From contig JAFGOG010000506.1 of the NCBI GenBank assembly GCA_016926595.1, positions 1 to 22,271 of the forward strand: 22,271 nt of DNA, read 5' to 3'. Both the position numbers and the translations under genes were made by a program. This stretch comes from Anaerolineae bacterium (GTDB taxonomy: Bacteria; Chloroflexota; Anaerolineae; JAAYZQ01). The notes below the pieces were generated by a model. It saw nothing but the letters and a program-made list of their open reading frames with translations. It searched no databases and had not been told where the DNA came from. Every line of letters begins with the position of its first letter. Within the stretch, counting starts at the first letter, position 1. Shown piece after piece: positions 8,680 through 17,839 of this stretch.

Positions 8680-11600
8680 TCATCGGTAGAGCCACACCCG
8701 CAGCACTGAGAACAGACGTGCGGGATCGATCGGCTTGGTCAGATAGTCGTTGGCTCCGGCGGCCAGGCACTTGTCCCGGTCGTCCACCATCGCCTTGGCC
8801 GTCAGGGCCAGTATGGGCAGGGTCTCGAATTGCCGCTGCGCCCGGATGCGCCGCATGGTTTCGTAGCCATCCATGACCGGCATCATCACGTCCATCAAAA
8901 CCAGATCCATGCCCGGAGTCTTGGCCAACAAGTCGAGGGCCTGCTGGCCATCCCGGGCGATGGACACGGCCAGGCCCTTGTCGGCCAACAGCTTGGACAG
9001 GGCAAAAGCGCTCCGGGCGTCGTCGTCCACGATCAGGATCCGCTTGCCCACCAGCTGTGCCTCTTTGTCGTGCAGGCGCCGGATGGTCTGCTGCTTCTCT
9101 TCCGGCAGGTCGGCCACCACCCGGTGCAAAAACAGCGCCGTCTCGTCCAGCAGCCGCTCCGGCGATTTGACGCCCTTGACGATGACGCTGTCAGCATAGC
9201 GCATCAGATCCTGGTTCTCCTCGGGGGTCAGGTCGCGGCCGGTGTAGACGATCACCGGGCACTTGGTGGTCGTCTCTTCCTCGTTCATCCGATTCAGCAC
9301 CTCAAAGCCGCTGAGGTCGGGCAGGCTCAGGTCCAGGATCATGCAGTCGAATTGCTGGGCCCGCAGCAGGTCGAGGGCGGCTTGCCCGCTGTCCGCCTCG
9401 CTGATCCTGACGTCGCCACCACCCAGCAGCTTGGTGATGCTGAGCCTGAGGCTGGCGTCGTCTTCGACCAGAAGCAGGGTCTTGACCGAGCGCTCGATAA
9501 AGGACTCGATCTGCTGGAAAGCCGACTCCAGCTCTTGGGCGCTGAGCGGCTTGGTCAGAAAGCCCATCGCCCCGTGTTTGTAGGCGTCCAGCGTTTCGCT
9601 GTCCACCGACATGATGTGCACCGGGATATGGCGCGTGTCGGAGCCATCCTTCAGCCTGGCGAGCACCTCCCAGCCGTTCAGGCGGGGCAAATGGAGATCG
9701 AGCATGATCGCGTCGGGCCGATACCGTCCCGCCAGGGCCAGTCCTGTTTCACCATCCCCGGCGACCAGGCACTTGAAACCCTTCTTGCGGGCAAAATCGC
9801 GCACAATCCGCGCAAACTCGACATCGTCTTCGATGACCAGCAAGGTCTTGGCGCCACTCTCCAGGTCGTCTCGATCGTCAGGAATCAAGGTCAGCGCTTG
9901 AGCTGTACTTGAGCGTGCCAGCGATTCCATGCGATCTGGAGGACTGGACGGTCGCGGCGGCTCAGCCGCGGTCGGGGAAGAGGCCATCCTCTCCGGCCCG
10001 GCGATCCGTCCAGTCTCCGCTGACCTCCGTTCTTGGGGCACATACAGGATAAAGGTGCTGCCTTTCTCTGGCTCGCTCTGCAGAGCCAGGTACCCACCCA
10101 ACTGGAGACTCAGCTCGCGGGAAATAGACAAGCCCAGCCCGGTGCCGCCATACTTGCGGCTTGTGCCGCCCTCCACCTGCCGGAAGGCTTCAAAGACGAT
10201 CTTCTGCTCTTCTGGGGCGATGCCGATGCCGGTGTCCGTCACGCTGAAGGCTACCACCCGGTCTGGCTCCAGGCCCGATTCTGCAGCAAACCGCTCGGGA
10301 AGGGCACTCGCACGGCGGACATCCAGGCCGACACGGCCCCTCTCGGTGAACTTGCAGGCATTCGACAACAGGTTCTTGAGGATCTGCTGGATCCGCTGCC
10401 GGTCGGTTTCGATGGTCGCCGGCAGATCCTCGGCCAGGATCGTCTCAAAGATCAACCCCTTGTCTTCAGCCACGTGGGCGAATTGGGCTACCATAGCCTC
10501 AACAATGTCACCCAGGACTGTTGGCTCAAAGCGAAACGTCATCCGCCCGGCTTCTATCTTGGACAGGTCGAGGATATCGTTAATCAGCTCCAGTAGATCC
10601 CGTCCACTGGTGTGGATCACTTGCAGCGACTCTACCTGGTCGGCCGTGAGATTTCCGGCCTCGTTCTGCTGCAACATGCCGGCCAGGATGAGCAAGCTGT
10701 TGAGCGGAGTGCGCAGTTCGTGCGACATGTTGGCCAAGAACTCGGACTTGTACTTGCTCGCCAGGGCCAGCTCCTCGGCTTTTCGTCCTAGCTCAGCTTG
10801 GGCCACAGAGAGGTCGTGATTCTGTCGATCCAGGACGGCCTGTTTCTCTTGTAGGGCGGTAGTATGTTCTTCAAGCTCGGCATTGGCACTCTCGAGCTCG
10901 AACTGTTTCTCTCGCAGGGCTGCTTCTGAGCGCCGCAGGCTGTCGGTTTGGCTCTGCAGCTCCTCGTTGGCGACCCGCAGCTCCTCGCTCTGAGTCTGCA
11001 GTTCCTCACTCTGAGCTTGCAGCTCTTCAGCTTGCTGCTGGGTTTTGGACAGCAGCTCGTCGATCTGGGCCCGTGCCCGGGCAGTGGTGAAGGCGATGCC
11101 GATGTTGGTCAGGGCTGTTTGCAGGAACTCTATTTGGGCCGGACTGAACTCAGCCAACGTGCCCAATTCGACCACCCCAGCCACCTGGTCGTCATACAAG
11201 AAGGGCGAGATAAAGATGTGGCGCGGAGTTGCCTGGCCCAGACCGGAAGTGATGGGCAGATAGCCCTCGGGAACATCGCTCAGCGTGATCGACTGCCTCT
11301 CCAGAGCCGCTTGTCCCACCAACCCTTCCCCCAAGTTGAAGCGGACCGACCGGCCGCCACGCGAGGGGTATGCATAGCCGCCCATTAAGGTCAAGACACC
11401 GCCCGAGGGATACTCGGGTCCGAGCTGGGCAGTATAAAGCATGCCCACCTGAGCTGGCAGATAACGGCACAACTGCTGCATGACGTTGTCGGCCAACGTA
11501 GACATGTTCTGCTCGCCGCGCATCCTGTCACTCAGTTGGGCCTGGCCGGCGGTTTGCCACATTCGGGCGGTTAGGGCCTGGCTGGCCGCTTCGGCCTTCT

Positions 11601-13068
11601 CTTTGGCTTTCTCGGCTTCCTCTCTGGCGACTCGCGATACCTCGGCGGCGGCCTGAAGCTGGGTGGCGCGATGCTCCAGCTCGGCCATCAACTCCTCACG
11701 CTCGCTCACGTCACGGGCAAACGCCAGAACCCCCCACACATCGCCCTGCGCGTTGCGCAGCGGCACCTTGATGGTGTGAAACACGTGTACCTGGCCATCG
11801 ATCGTCGCCGGATCGCGCGGATAGATCTGTCTCTCTCCACTGTCCATGACCAACCGGTCGTCGGCCCAGAAACCCCGGATACCCTTCTCCGGATTGCCTT
11901 TGACCAATTCCTCGGGAAAGCCCAGCTCCAGATCGTTTTTGCCGATAAAGTCCTCTGGACTGAGGTGCAGCGCGTTGGCGTAACCCTGGTTGACCAGGCG
12001 GTAGCGATGTTCCTGGTCCTTGATAAAGATCCAGTCGGGCGTGGCATCGATAAGGGTGCGCAGCAGCTCCTCGGACTGCTGGACCTCGGCCAACAGTTGT
12101 TCACGCTCGGTGATGTCGCGGCTGAACCCAAGCACGCCCCAGATCCGGCCTTCCGTGTCGCGCATGGGCGCTTTGATTGAATGGAAATAGTGGGCCTCGC
12201 CGTCGACCATGACGGGATCGCCACGATAGGTACGAGTCTCACCGCTTTCCATGACGCTCCGGTCGTGGGCCCAGAAGCCCTGGATCCCTTTCTCCGGGTC
12301 GCCCCTGACCTGCGCCTCCGAGAACCCAAGATCGAGGTCGTTCTTGCCGCCAAAGTCCTCGGGATCGAGGCCCAGCGACTTGGCATAGCCCCGGTTTACC
12401 AGCCGGTATCGGTGCTCCTGATCCTTGATAAAGATCCAATCGGGCGTCGCATCGATGACCGTGCGCAGCATTTGCTCCGATTCCCGCGCTTTGGCCAACA
12501 TGGCCTGGCTCTGTTCGAGCAGGTTGGTGTTTTGAATGGCGACGGCGATCTGGCCGGCCAGTCCCAACAGCAGGACCTGGTCCTCTTCGGTCAGGGCGCC
12601 GGCCACGTCGCTCTGAACGTCCAGCACGCCCAGCACGCTGTCTCGCAATTTGATGGGCACGACCAATTCGCCCTTGGTGTTGGGCAAGTAGGAAGAGGTC
12701 ACCCAGTGAGGGTCTTGGCTCACGTCAGAAGCCAGCACGGGTTGTCCCGTGGCTGCCACCGTGCCCACGATGCCCCGCCCGTATGGCAGGCTGTGTCCGG
12801 CGGCCTTCATCTTTTCTCCAACCTGGCCATACCCTTCGGCCACGACCATCGCCTTCAACTTCGGATCGAGACGAAAGACCTGGACATGATAATAGCCAAA
12901 GCGCTCTTTGACCAGCGTCACCACGCGCCGGTAAAGTTCATCCAGGGCAGGCGCGTCGGCAATCTCCTGGGCCACTTCGGTGCTAATCCGCACTTGTTGC
13001 GCATACCGTGCCAGCGAGAGCTGGAGCTGCTGCACCTGCGTGTTCTCTAAATCCACCTGTTCGTTCAT
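8680..13068 (-). CDS. Very large soluble hybrid histidine kinase: GAF, PAS, PAS, GAF, HisKA, HATPase, three receivers
   Basis: A 1462-aa cytoplasmic sensor kinase with no transmembrane helix. Order: GAF about 30-182; two closely similar PAS domains, about 198-324 and 334-460; short coiled coil; GAF about 515-665; long coiled coil about 667-775 with repeats of the type QSEEL; HisKA with phospho-His783 in [10 protein letters not shown]; HATPase with Asn903, TDTGIGI (944-950) and GGTGLGL; Pro/Ser linker about 1011-1070; then three receivers with phospho-acceptors Asp1124, Asp1246 and Asp1393 and conserved Lys1173, Lys1298 and Lys1445. No output DNA-binding or Hpt domain is present. The ATG at 13068 is preceded by GGAGAGAGGGACGTG; the adjacent GTG at 13071 is less likely. 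It lies 36 bp after the HPr-kinase-like gene. The separate receivers could serve as phosphate sinks or docking points for the neighbouring kinases. Confidence 0.94.
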   Translation of the reverse strand: MNEQVDLENTQVQQLQLSLARYAQQVRISTEVAQEIADAPALDELYRRVVTLVKERFGYYHVQVFRLDPKLKAMVVAEGYGQVGEKMKAAGHSLPYGRGIVGTVAATGQPVLASDVSQDPHWVTSSYLPNTKGELVVPIKLRDSVLGVLDVQSDVAGALTEEDQVLLLGLAGQIAVAIQNTNLLEQSQAMLAKARESEQMLRTVIDATPDWIFIKDQEHRYRLVNRGYAKSLGLDPEDFGGKNDLDLGFSEAQVRGDPEKGIQGFWAHDRSVMESGETRTYRGDPVMVDGEAHYFHSIKAPMRDTEGRIWGVLGFSRDITEREQLLAEVQQSEELLRTLIDATPDWIFIKDQEHRYRLVNQGYANALHLSPEDFIGKNDLELGFPEELVKGNPEKGIRGFWADDRLVMDSGERQIYPRDPATIDGQVHVFHTIKVPLRNAQGDVWGVLAFARDVSEREELMAELEHRATQLQAAAEVSRVAREEAEKAKEKAEAASQALTARMWQTAGQAQLSDRMRGEQNMSTLADNVMQQLCRYLPAQVGMLYTAQLGPEYPSGGVLTLMGGYAYPSRGGRSVRFNLGEGLVGQAALERQSITLSDVPEGYLPITSGLGQATPRHIFISPFLYDDQVAGVVELGTLAEFSPAQIEFLQTALTNIGIAFTTARARAQIDELLSKTQQQAEELQAQSEELQTQSEELRVANEELQSQTDSLRRSEAALREKQFELESANAELEEHTTALQEKQAVLDRQNHDLSVAQAELGRKAEELALASKYKSEFLANMSHELRTPLNSLLILAGMLQQNEAGNLTADQVESLQVIHTSGRDLLELINDILDLSKIEAGRMTFRFEPTVLGDIVEAMVAQFAHVAEDKGLIFETILAEDLPATIETDRQRIQQILKNLLSNACKFTERGRVGLDVRRASALPERFAAESGLEPDRVVAFSVTDTGIGIAPEEQKIVFEAFRQVEGGTSRKYGGTGLGLSISRELSLQLGGYLALQSEPEKGSTFILYVPQERRSAETGRIAGPERMASSPTAAEPPRPSSPPDRMESLARSSTAQALTLIPDDRDDLESGAKTLLVIEDDVEFARIVRDFARKKGFKCLVAGDGETGLALAGRYRPDAIMLDLHLPRLNGWEVLARLKDGSDTRHIPVHIMSVDSETLDAYKHGAMGFLTKPLSAQELESAFQQIESFIERSVKTLLLVEDDASLRLSITKLLGGGDVRISEADSGQAALDLLRAQQFDCMILDLSLPDLSGFEVLNRMNEEETTTKCPVIVYTGRDLTPEENQDLMRYADSVIVKGVKSPERLLDETALFLHRVVADLPEEKQQTIRRLHDKEAQLVGKRILIVDDDARSAFALSKLLADKGLAVSIARDGQQALDLLAKTPGMDLVLMDVMMPVMDGYETMRRIRAQRQFETLPILALTAKAMVDDRDKCLAAGANDYLTKPIDPARLFSVLRVWLYR

Positions 13069-13104
13069 CACGTCCCTCTCTCCTTTACTGGGAGACGCTC
13101 TGGT

Positions 13105-13986
13105 TCACAGCAACTCCTCCACCTTATCCATAAGCACTTGTGGGTTGGCAGCCCGAATCAAGTAGTAGGGGCGGACGGCAAAGCGTTGGCCAAAGTCGGC
13201 CCGCTTGAGCCGCAGCTCATCGGTGTCGATGATGGGCATCGGCAGGCCCGGAGCCAGCAACTGGTGCAGGCCGTGGTAGTTGACGAGTGAGTGGTAGGTC
13301 TGGTACTCTTTTTCGAATCGGCTCATCTCGACGACGTGGGGGTCAAAGTTGCCGTCGATGGCTGGCAGCACGACCAGGTCGACGTCGCACGGCTCATCGT
13401 AGGTTACAAATCTGGGGGTCTCGTCAAAAAACTTGGCCGCGCCTTGCTGGGCGTCGGGAATGTCTGAACGCTCGGTCCCTTTGGACCGCGTCTTTAGAAA
13501 CGTGGTCTTGGAGCCGGTGACCACCCAGCCGCGCTCATCGGTGACAGTGGTCTCGGTGGACACCACCACCCCCCCGCGCCGGCTGCCTTCGATCTGGGCC
13601 ATCGTCTTGCCGTGATTGGCCTCGCCGCTCATGAACAGAACCGTACAGTCGTGGTAGCGGATGGCCGAAGAATGGAAGGGGTGTAGACCCACCTGCTCCA
13701 TCCGCAGAGCCAGCATCGAGACAAGCACTTTTTGCACCTCGCCCTGGAGCCATCCGCCGTCAAGAAAAAGGGTCCGCCCATCGTAGCGAATGCTCTTGGT
13801 CACGGCGTCCTCGTCCCAGATGACGTCGGGTGTCGGGCACGTGACCATCGGCTCGATCTCCACACTCGCCAGGCGATAGGCCAGAAAGGCCAATTCGTCC
13901 AACACTTGTGCCCGCAGCTTGGAGCCGTGTACGTCGACACGCAGGCGCGTCCCCCCCGATGAAAACTCTTGACTCAGTTGCAGCAT
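13105..13986 (-). CDS. HPr-kinase-like P-loop protein of unknown function
   Basis: A 293-aa protein not matched to a named family. Residues 121-128 read GEANHGKT, a Walker A motif (GxxxxGKT). They follow a hydrophobic strand (CTVLFMS), itself preceded by LHPFHSSAI, a layout seen in HPr kinase and PEP-carboxykinase-like P-loop folds, where a small His-containing element comes just before the nucleotide loop. The N-terminal 100 residues look like a separate alpha/beta region, and the C-terminal 130 residues are unassigned. No membrane segment or signal peptide. The ATG at 13986 has AAGGAG at good spacing. It sits 25 bp after the ATP-grasp gene and 36 bp before the large kinase, so it bridges the metabolic and signalling blocks. 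A protein kinase/phosphorylase or ATPase role affecting the phosphotransferase is a guess from position and fold; a different P-loop function is possible. Confidence 0.72.
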   Translation of the reverse strand: MLQLSQEFSSGGTRLRVDVHGSKLRAQVLDELAFLAYRLASVEIEPMVTCPTPDVIWDEDAVTKSIRYDGRTLFLDGGWLQGEVQKVLVSMLALRMEQVGLHPFHSSAIRYHDCTVLFMSGEANHGKTMAQIEGSRRGGVVVSTETTVTDERGWVVTGSKTTFLKTRSKGTERSDIPDAQQGAAKFFDETPRFVTYDEPCDVDLVVLPAIDGNFDPHVVEMSRFEKEYQTYHSLVNYHGLHQLLAPGLPMPIIDTDELRLKRADFGQRFAVRPYYLIRAANPQVLMDKVEELL

Positions 13987-14011
13987 CGTTCACTCCTTGG
14001 CGGGTTGCCCG

Positions 14012-14965
14012 TCACAGACACGTAATCGGCCTGCTCTGCAGCAGGTAAATAGCACCATTCTCGATGGCCCATTCGATGTCCTGGGGACAGCCGAAATGCT
14101 CCTCGACCCGGTTGCCCAGCTCCACCAGGTGGCGCAGCTCGTCGTCGGTCAGCACCCGGGCCGCGACCCGCTCGGCGGGCACCGGCAGTTTTACGATGCC
14201 ATCTGCTCCATGCTGGACAAACATGATCCGCTTGTCGGGAATAAACTGGTACACCACTTCGCCCGTTTCACGGTCCAGCTTGTAGTGATCGGGCGTGATC
14301 TGGCCCGACACGATGCCCTCACCCAGACCCCAGACCCCCTCGACCACCATCTGGTAGTGGTTGCGCAGCACCGGGTCCACGGTAAAGCTGACGCCCGCTT
14401 TTTCCGAGTCGATCATCTTTTGCACGACAACGCCCATCGACACCTGGCGGTCCTCGAAGCCGTGTTGACAGCGGTAAAAGATAGCCTGCGAGGTAAACAG
14501 CGACGACCAACAGCGGCGCACGGCGCCAAGCAGCGCCTCCTCGCCAACCACGTTGAGAAATGTCTCCTGCTGGCCGGCGAAACTGGCCCCGGCCAGGTCT
14601 TCGGCCGTGGCGCTGGAGCGAACCGCCACAGCGGGATCCGTTCCCAGTGCCCGGTAGTACGCCACGATCGTCTCTTCCATCTCGTCGGGAATGGCCACGT
14701 CGGTAAAGAGCGCTCGGAGCCGGGGCTCGACCTCTTGGAGCTGGTCGCAAAGGCTACGATCGAGATCCAGCAGCGTGTCATCGATCTTGGCCGCCAGACC
14801 TGAAGTGTTGACCACGTGGCGATAGGCCGGCGCGGTGATGACAAAGCCGGGCGGGACCGGCAGACCAGCCTGGGCCATGTCGCCCAAGTTGGCACCCTTG
14901 CCGCCGGCAATAGGCACGTCGTCTCGCGTCAATTCGTCGAACCAAACACACCACTTGTCTGCCAT
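14012..14965 (-). CDS. PEP synthase-type ATP-grasp domain protein, stand-alone (phenylphosphate synthase subunit B-like)
   Basis: A 317-aa protein covering only the N-terminal ATP/pyruvate-binding domain of PEP synthase and PPDK (which are about 800-900 aa). Seen motifs: GGKGANLGDM (21-30, Lys23), RSSATAEDLAGASFAGQQ (116-133), GVSFTVDP (181-188), GLGEGIVSG (203-211), QDIEWA (295-300) and LLQSRPIT (308-315). In PEP synthases this part uses ATP to phosphorylate a histidine on the mobile domain. Here that histidine domain is encoded separately at 19838-21535 and the pyruvate-binding barrel is absent, so the pair should phosphorylate something other than pyruvate. The two-subunit split matches the design of phenylphosphate synthase of Thauera (about 40 and 70 kDa). 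The ATG at 14965 has a GAGGGGAGGGG stretch upstream; a TTG five codons earlier is less likely. Gaps are 40 bp after the SDR gene and 25 bp before the P-loop gene. Confidence 0.9.
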   Translation of the reverse strand: MADKWCVWFDELTRDDVPIAGGKGANLGDMAQAGLPVPPGFVITAPAYRHVVNTSGLAAKIDDTLLDLDRSLCDQLQEVEPRLRALFTDVAIPDEMEETIVAYYRALGTDPAVAVRSSATAEDLAGASFAGQQETFLNVVGEEALLGAVRRCWSSLFTSQAIFYRCQHGFEDRQVSMGVVVQKMIDSEKAGVSFTVDPVLRNHYQMVVEGVWGLGEGIVSGQITPDHYKLDRETGEVVYQFIPDKRIMFVQHGADGIVKLPVPAERVAARVLTDDELRHLVELGNRVEEHFGCPQDIEWAIENGAIYLLQSRPITCL

Positions 14966-15005
14966 GGCCCCTCCCCTCAAAAACTAGAGACCGTCAGGGT
15001 TTCGC

Positions 15006-15791
15006 CTATTGCGTGGCCGTCACACCACCATCGGCAAAAATGATCTGACCAGTGATAAAGTCCGAGGCAGGGACGGCCAGATAGATAGCGAGTGCCGCCA
15101 GATCCTGCGGCTCACAAATGCGTCCGAGAGGGATGCGAGCCACCAGCGGGTTGTAGAAATCGGGATCTTCGAGATAGTTCTTGACCAGCTCGGTGCGGGT
15201 AAAGGTCGGGGCGATGCCGTTGACGCTGATGTGGTACTTGGCCCACTCGGTAGCCAGTTGTTTGATCATCAGGTTCATGCCGCCCTTGCTGGCGCAGTAG
15301 GCGACGTAGCCGCGCTGAATGCCCAGCAGGCTGCGGACAGAGGTAATGTGGATCTGTTTACCCCCTCCCTGCGGGATCTGGACCGTGGCCGCAGCTTGAG
15401 AGAGGAAAAAAGCGGCTTTCAGGTTCAGATCCACAACCAGGTCCCAATCGGCTTCGGTGAAGGCTTCGGCGGGGGCCTCTCGGTGCGTGCCCACGGCGTT
15501 GACTAGCACATCAAGGCTCCCAGCTCGTGTGGCGATCTCGGACATGGCCTGGCGGGTACTCGAGACGTCCAGGGCGTTGATGACAGCCCCCCAGGCCTTG
15601 CCGCCGGCCGCCGTGATCTCGGCGGCGACACAATCGGCTGTGCTCTGATTGATATCGGCCACCACCACCGTGGCGCCGAATGCCGCCAGCCCTTCGCAGA
15701 TGGCGCGACCAATTCCGCCGGCTCCGCCCGCAACCACGGCCACCTTATCGTGCAATGTATAGAGATTTCGGTAAACAGCCAGTGATGCCAT
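15006..15791 (-). CDS. Short-chain dehydrogenase/reductase (classical SDR)
   Basis: A 261-aa NAD(P)-dependent oxidoreductase acting on an alcohol or carbonyl group. The cofactor motif is AGGAGGIG (21-28), with ADINQS after the second strand. The Asp at position 46 usually favours NAD over NADP. Further hallmarks are NAVG (98-101, a variant of NNAG), Asn123 in DLNLKAAFF, a catalytic Ser (probably Ser151), Tyr165 and Lys169 in YCASK, and the C-terminal ITGQIIFADGG. It resembles gluconate/ketogluconate-type SDRs in length and ending, but the substrate cannot be assigned. The ATG at 15791 shares one base with the stop of the Tm-1-like gene (TGATG) and has GAGGAG upstream, so translation is coupled. 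Within this operon it could oxidise or reduce a pathway intermediate. Confidence 0.94.
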   Translation of the reverse strand: MASLAVYRNLYTLHDKVAVVAGGAGGIGRAICEGLAAFGATVVVADINQSTADCVAAEITAAGGKAWGAVINALDVSSTRQAMSEIATRAGSLDVLVNAVGTHREAPAEAFTEADWDLVVDLNLKAAFFLSQAAATVQIPQGGGKQIHITSVRSLLGIQRGYVAYCASKGGMNLMIKQLATEWAKYHISVNGIAPTFTRTELVKNYLEDPDFYNPLVARIPLGRICEPQDLAALAIYLAVPASDFITGQIIFADGGVTATQ

Positions 15792-17047
15792 CAGTTCTCC
15801 TCGTATTCTGTGATTTTGGCCGCCGGAGATATTGGAACCATCTCCTTCATCAAGCGGATCGCCATCTCGGCCACCGCGGGATCGTTAAGGTGCGTGTCCA
15901 TCTCGACAACTTGTACCCCGGCCGGCGCGAGTGCCCGGAATGTTTCGACAAAAGCACGGTCGGACTCTGGGTCGTACAGAGGCTGCCCTGCCCGCGAGAA
16001 CCAGCCAAAGCCGCACAGCGGTAGAATCATTGCCGCCGGCCCGGTCGACGCAGCCAGACGGCCGGCGATGAGGCGGGCGGCCTGTTCCATCTCATCGACC
16101 GAGGTGCGAACCAGGCTGATCGTCGGTGTGTGGCGCATGATCTTGCGCCCACGGTAGCGCGTTTCCTCCAGCGGCCCTTCGATGATAAAGTCGAGGCCAC
16201 CAGGGGCCACGACCTGGGGAAGTCCCAGCCGTCCCGCGGCCTGCATCCGGCCCGGTCCGGCCGAAAACAGGCCATCCACGACCAGGGCCATCATCTCCCC
16301 CGGTGTCACATCAAACACCCCGTCGAACAGGCCACTGTCGATCAGCTCCTCCATGGCACGCCCTCCGGTCCCCACGGCGTGGAAGGCAATCACCTCCCCG
16401 GATATACCCGCCTCGTCTTCCAGCCGTGACCGGATCTCATCCACCAGCGCGGTCGACACGCCGAGCATCGAGGCCGCGAACATCGGTTTGTCACCGCACC
16501 GCACCGGCGCCCCCACCCGGCTCATGGCCACGATGGCCGCCGCGGCATTGGTAAAGATAGGCCGGGTCACGGCATTCACCCCTTGCACATCGGCCACCGA
16601 GTGCATCAACGTGATGTCCTTCGTGCCTACGTAGGGTCCGAAGGGATTGTGACCGCTGGCCATGGTCGAGACCATCAGCTTGGGCACGCCCACCGGTAGT
16701 GATTGCATGGCGCGCGTGCTGCATGCCGTGCCCCGCGAGCCGCCGATCGACAGCACGCCGCCCAGGCGTCCCTCCCGAAAGAGTGCACCCAGGATCACGA
16801 TCGCTCCCTCGGCCATCGTGGTGAGGGCGCGCGCCTTGTCGCCTGCTTCAATCAGTGTCTGAATGCTGCTTCCCGCGGCATTCGCTACGTCGTGCCGCGA
16901 AATGTCGGGGGTAGTTGTGGCTTCGCCCAGCACTCCAGTATCGACCACCAACGGTTCACCGCCAAAGGCTCGCACCTTGTCTCGGAGCGAGTCCACCTCG
17001 CGGCCCTTTGTATCGAGCGAACCGAGAATTACCACGTAAGCAGCCAT
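15791..17047 (-). CDS. Tm-1-like ATP-binding protein, UPF0261 family
   Basis: A 418-aa protein of the Tm-1/UPF0261 family. The family is named after the tomato virus-resistance protein Tm-1, whose N-terminal half binds ATP; bacterial members are soluble and their reaction is unknown. Family features seen are the opening VVILGSLDTKGREVDSL, the glycine-rich SIGGSRGTACSTRAM followed by LPVGVPKLMVSTMASG (about 117-125), and later HAVGTGGRAMEELI, near GVFDVTPGEM. The length fits the family. The ATG at 17047 is preceded by AAAGGA. The stop overlaps the SDR start by one base. Bacterial homologues often lie in catabolic clusters, which fits its place between a cyclase-family hydrolase and an SDR. Its exact job here is unknown. 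Confidence 0.88.
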   Translation of the reverse strand: MAAYVVILGSLDTKGREVDSLRDKVRAFGGEPLVVDTGVLGEATTTPDISRHDVANAAGSSIQTLIEAGDKARALTTMAEGAIVILGALFREGRLGGVLSIGGSRGTACSTRAMQSLPVGVPKLMVSTMASGHNPFGPYVGTKDITLMHSVADVQGVNAVTRPIFTNAAAAIVAMSRVGAPVRCGDKPMFAASMLGVSTALVDEIRSRLEDEAGISGEVIAFHAVGTGGRAMEELIDSGLFDGVFDVTPGEMMALVVDGLFSAGPGRMQAAGRLGLPQVVAPGGLDFIIEGPLEETRYRGRKIMRHTPTISLVRTSVDEMEQAARLIAGRLAASTGPAAMILPLCGFGWFSRAGQPLYDPESDRAFVETFRALAPAGVQVVEMDTHLNDPAVAEMAIRLMKEMVPISPAAKITEYEEN

Positions 17048-17113
17048 GCGTTTCCTTTCAGATGATCGACGACCTTCTCAGCAGGACGTGCCAAGATGCG
17101 CACACTCAGACCT

Positions 17114-17830
17114 CTACTCAAGAATTGCTACGGCGCGCACGGGAGCCGCCGTCGTCCCTTTCCATTTGATCGGGAACACGGCGACCTTGAAGCCAAAAGG
17201 CGCCGGGATGGCATCGAGGTTGGCCATGTTCTCCAGGTGATAGTATTCCCGCTCCAGCATGACCACGTGTCCAGGCCAGAATTCCTTGGTTTCGAACATC
17301 GACTTGACCGGGCGGTCCCAGGTGGGCGCGTCGATACCCACCATCTTGATGCCCTGGTCGAGGAGCCAAGTCGTGGACTCGCCGGTCATGCCGCAGTGCT
17401 CGGTCAGGTAGCGTGCCTCGGTATTGTAGCGCCCGGCACCGGTCATGATCAAGACAATGTCCAGCGGCTTGAGCGTGTAGCCGATGCGCGCCAGCTCTTG
17501 CTGGCAATCGGCGGCGGTGATGCCATAGCCCACCGGCTTGTGGCAGAAATCGAGGACGACGCCGTCGCCATAACAATACTCCAGCGGGATGCCCTCGGGA
17601 CCCGGCGCGTCGCGGCGCATGTGCCGCAGCGAGTCCACGTGAGTGCCAACGTGGTCGCCCAGGACGACGACGTAGTGGGCGGTCAACCAGGTAGCGCCGT
17701 ATTGGGCAGCGCCGATGTTGGTGGCAAACTCCTCCCAGCTTTCCAGCATGGCCATGATCGGCCGGGCCACGCGTGGAAAGACGACCATGTCGGCGCTCAC
17801 CTGCATGCTCAGATCGATTAGTCTCGTCAT
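17114..17830 (-). CDS. Cyclase-family (kynurenine formamidase-like) metal-dependent hydrolase
   Basis: A 238-aa member of the cyclase family, which includes kynurenine formamidase and isatin hydrolase. The metal-binding motif HxGTHxDxxxH is present as GDHVGTHVDSLRH (His60, His64, Asp66, His70). The proline common in this loop (DxP) is replaced by Leu, which may mark a subfamily. The opening LIDLSMQVSADM is typical of the family, where an 'IDLS' strand comes first. Members hydrolyse amide or ring bonds, or run the reverse cyclisation, so a ring-opening step is plausible but unproven. No signal peptide is seen, so it is probably cytoplasmic. The ATG at 17830 has GAGGAG upstream and starts 9 bp after the AOR stop; 66 bp separate it from the Tm-1-like gene. 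Confidence 0.9.
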   Translation of the reverse strand: MTRLIDLSMQVSADMVVFPRVARPIMAMLESWEEFATNIGAAQYGATWLTAHYVVVLGDHVGTHVDSLRHMRRDAPGPEGIPLEYCYGDGVVLDFCHKPVGYGITAADCQQELARIGYTLKPLDIVLIMTGAGRYNTEARYLTEHCGMTGESTTWLLDQGIKMVGIDAPTWDRPVKSMFETKEFWPGHVVMLEREYYHLENMANLDAIPAPFGFKVAVFPIKWKGTTAAPVRAVAILE

Positions 17831-17839
17831 TGTTGCTCC

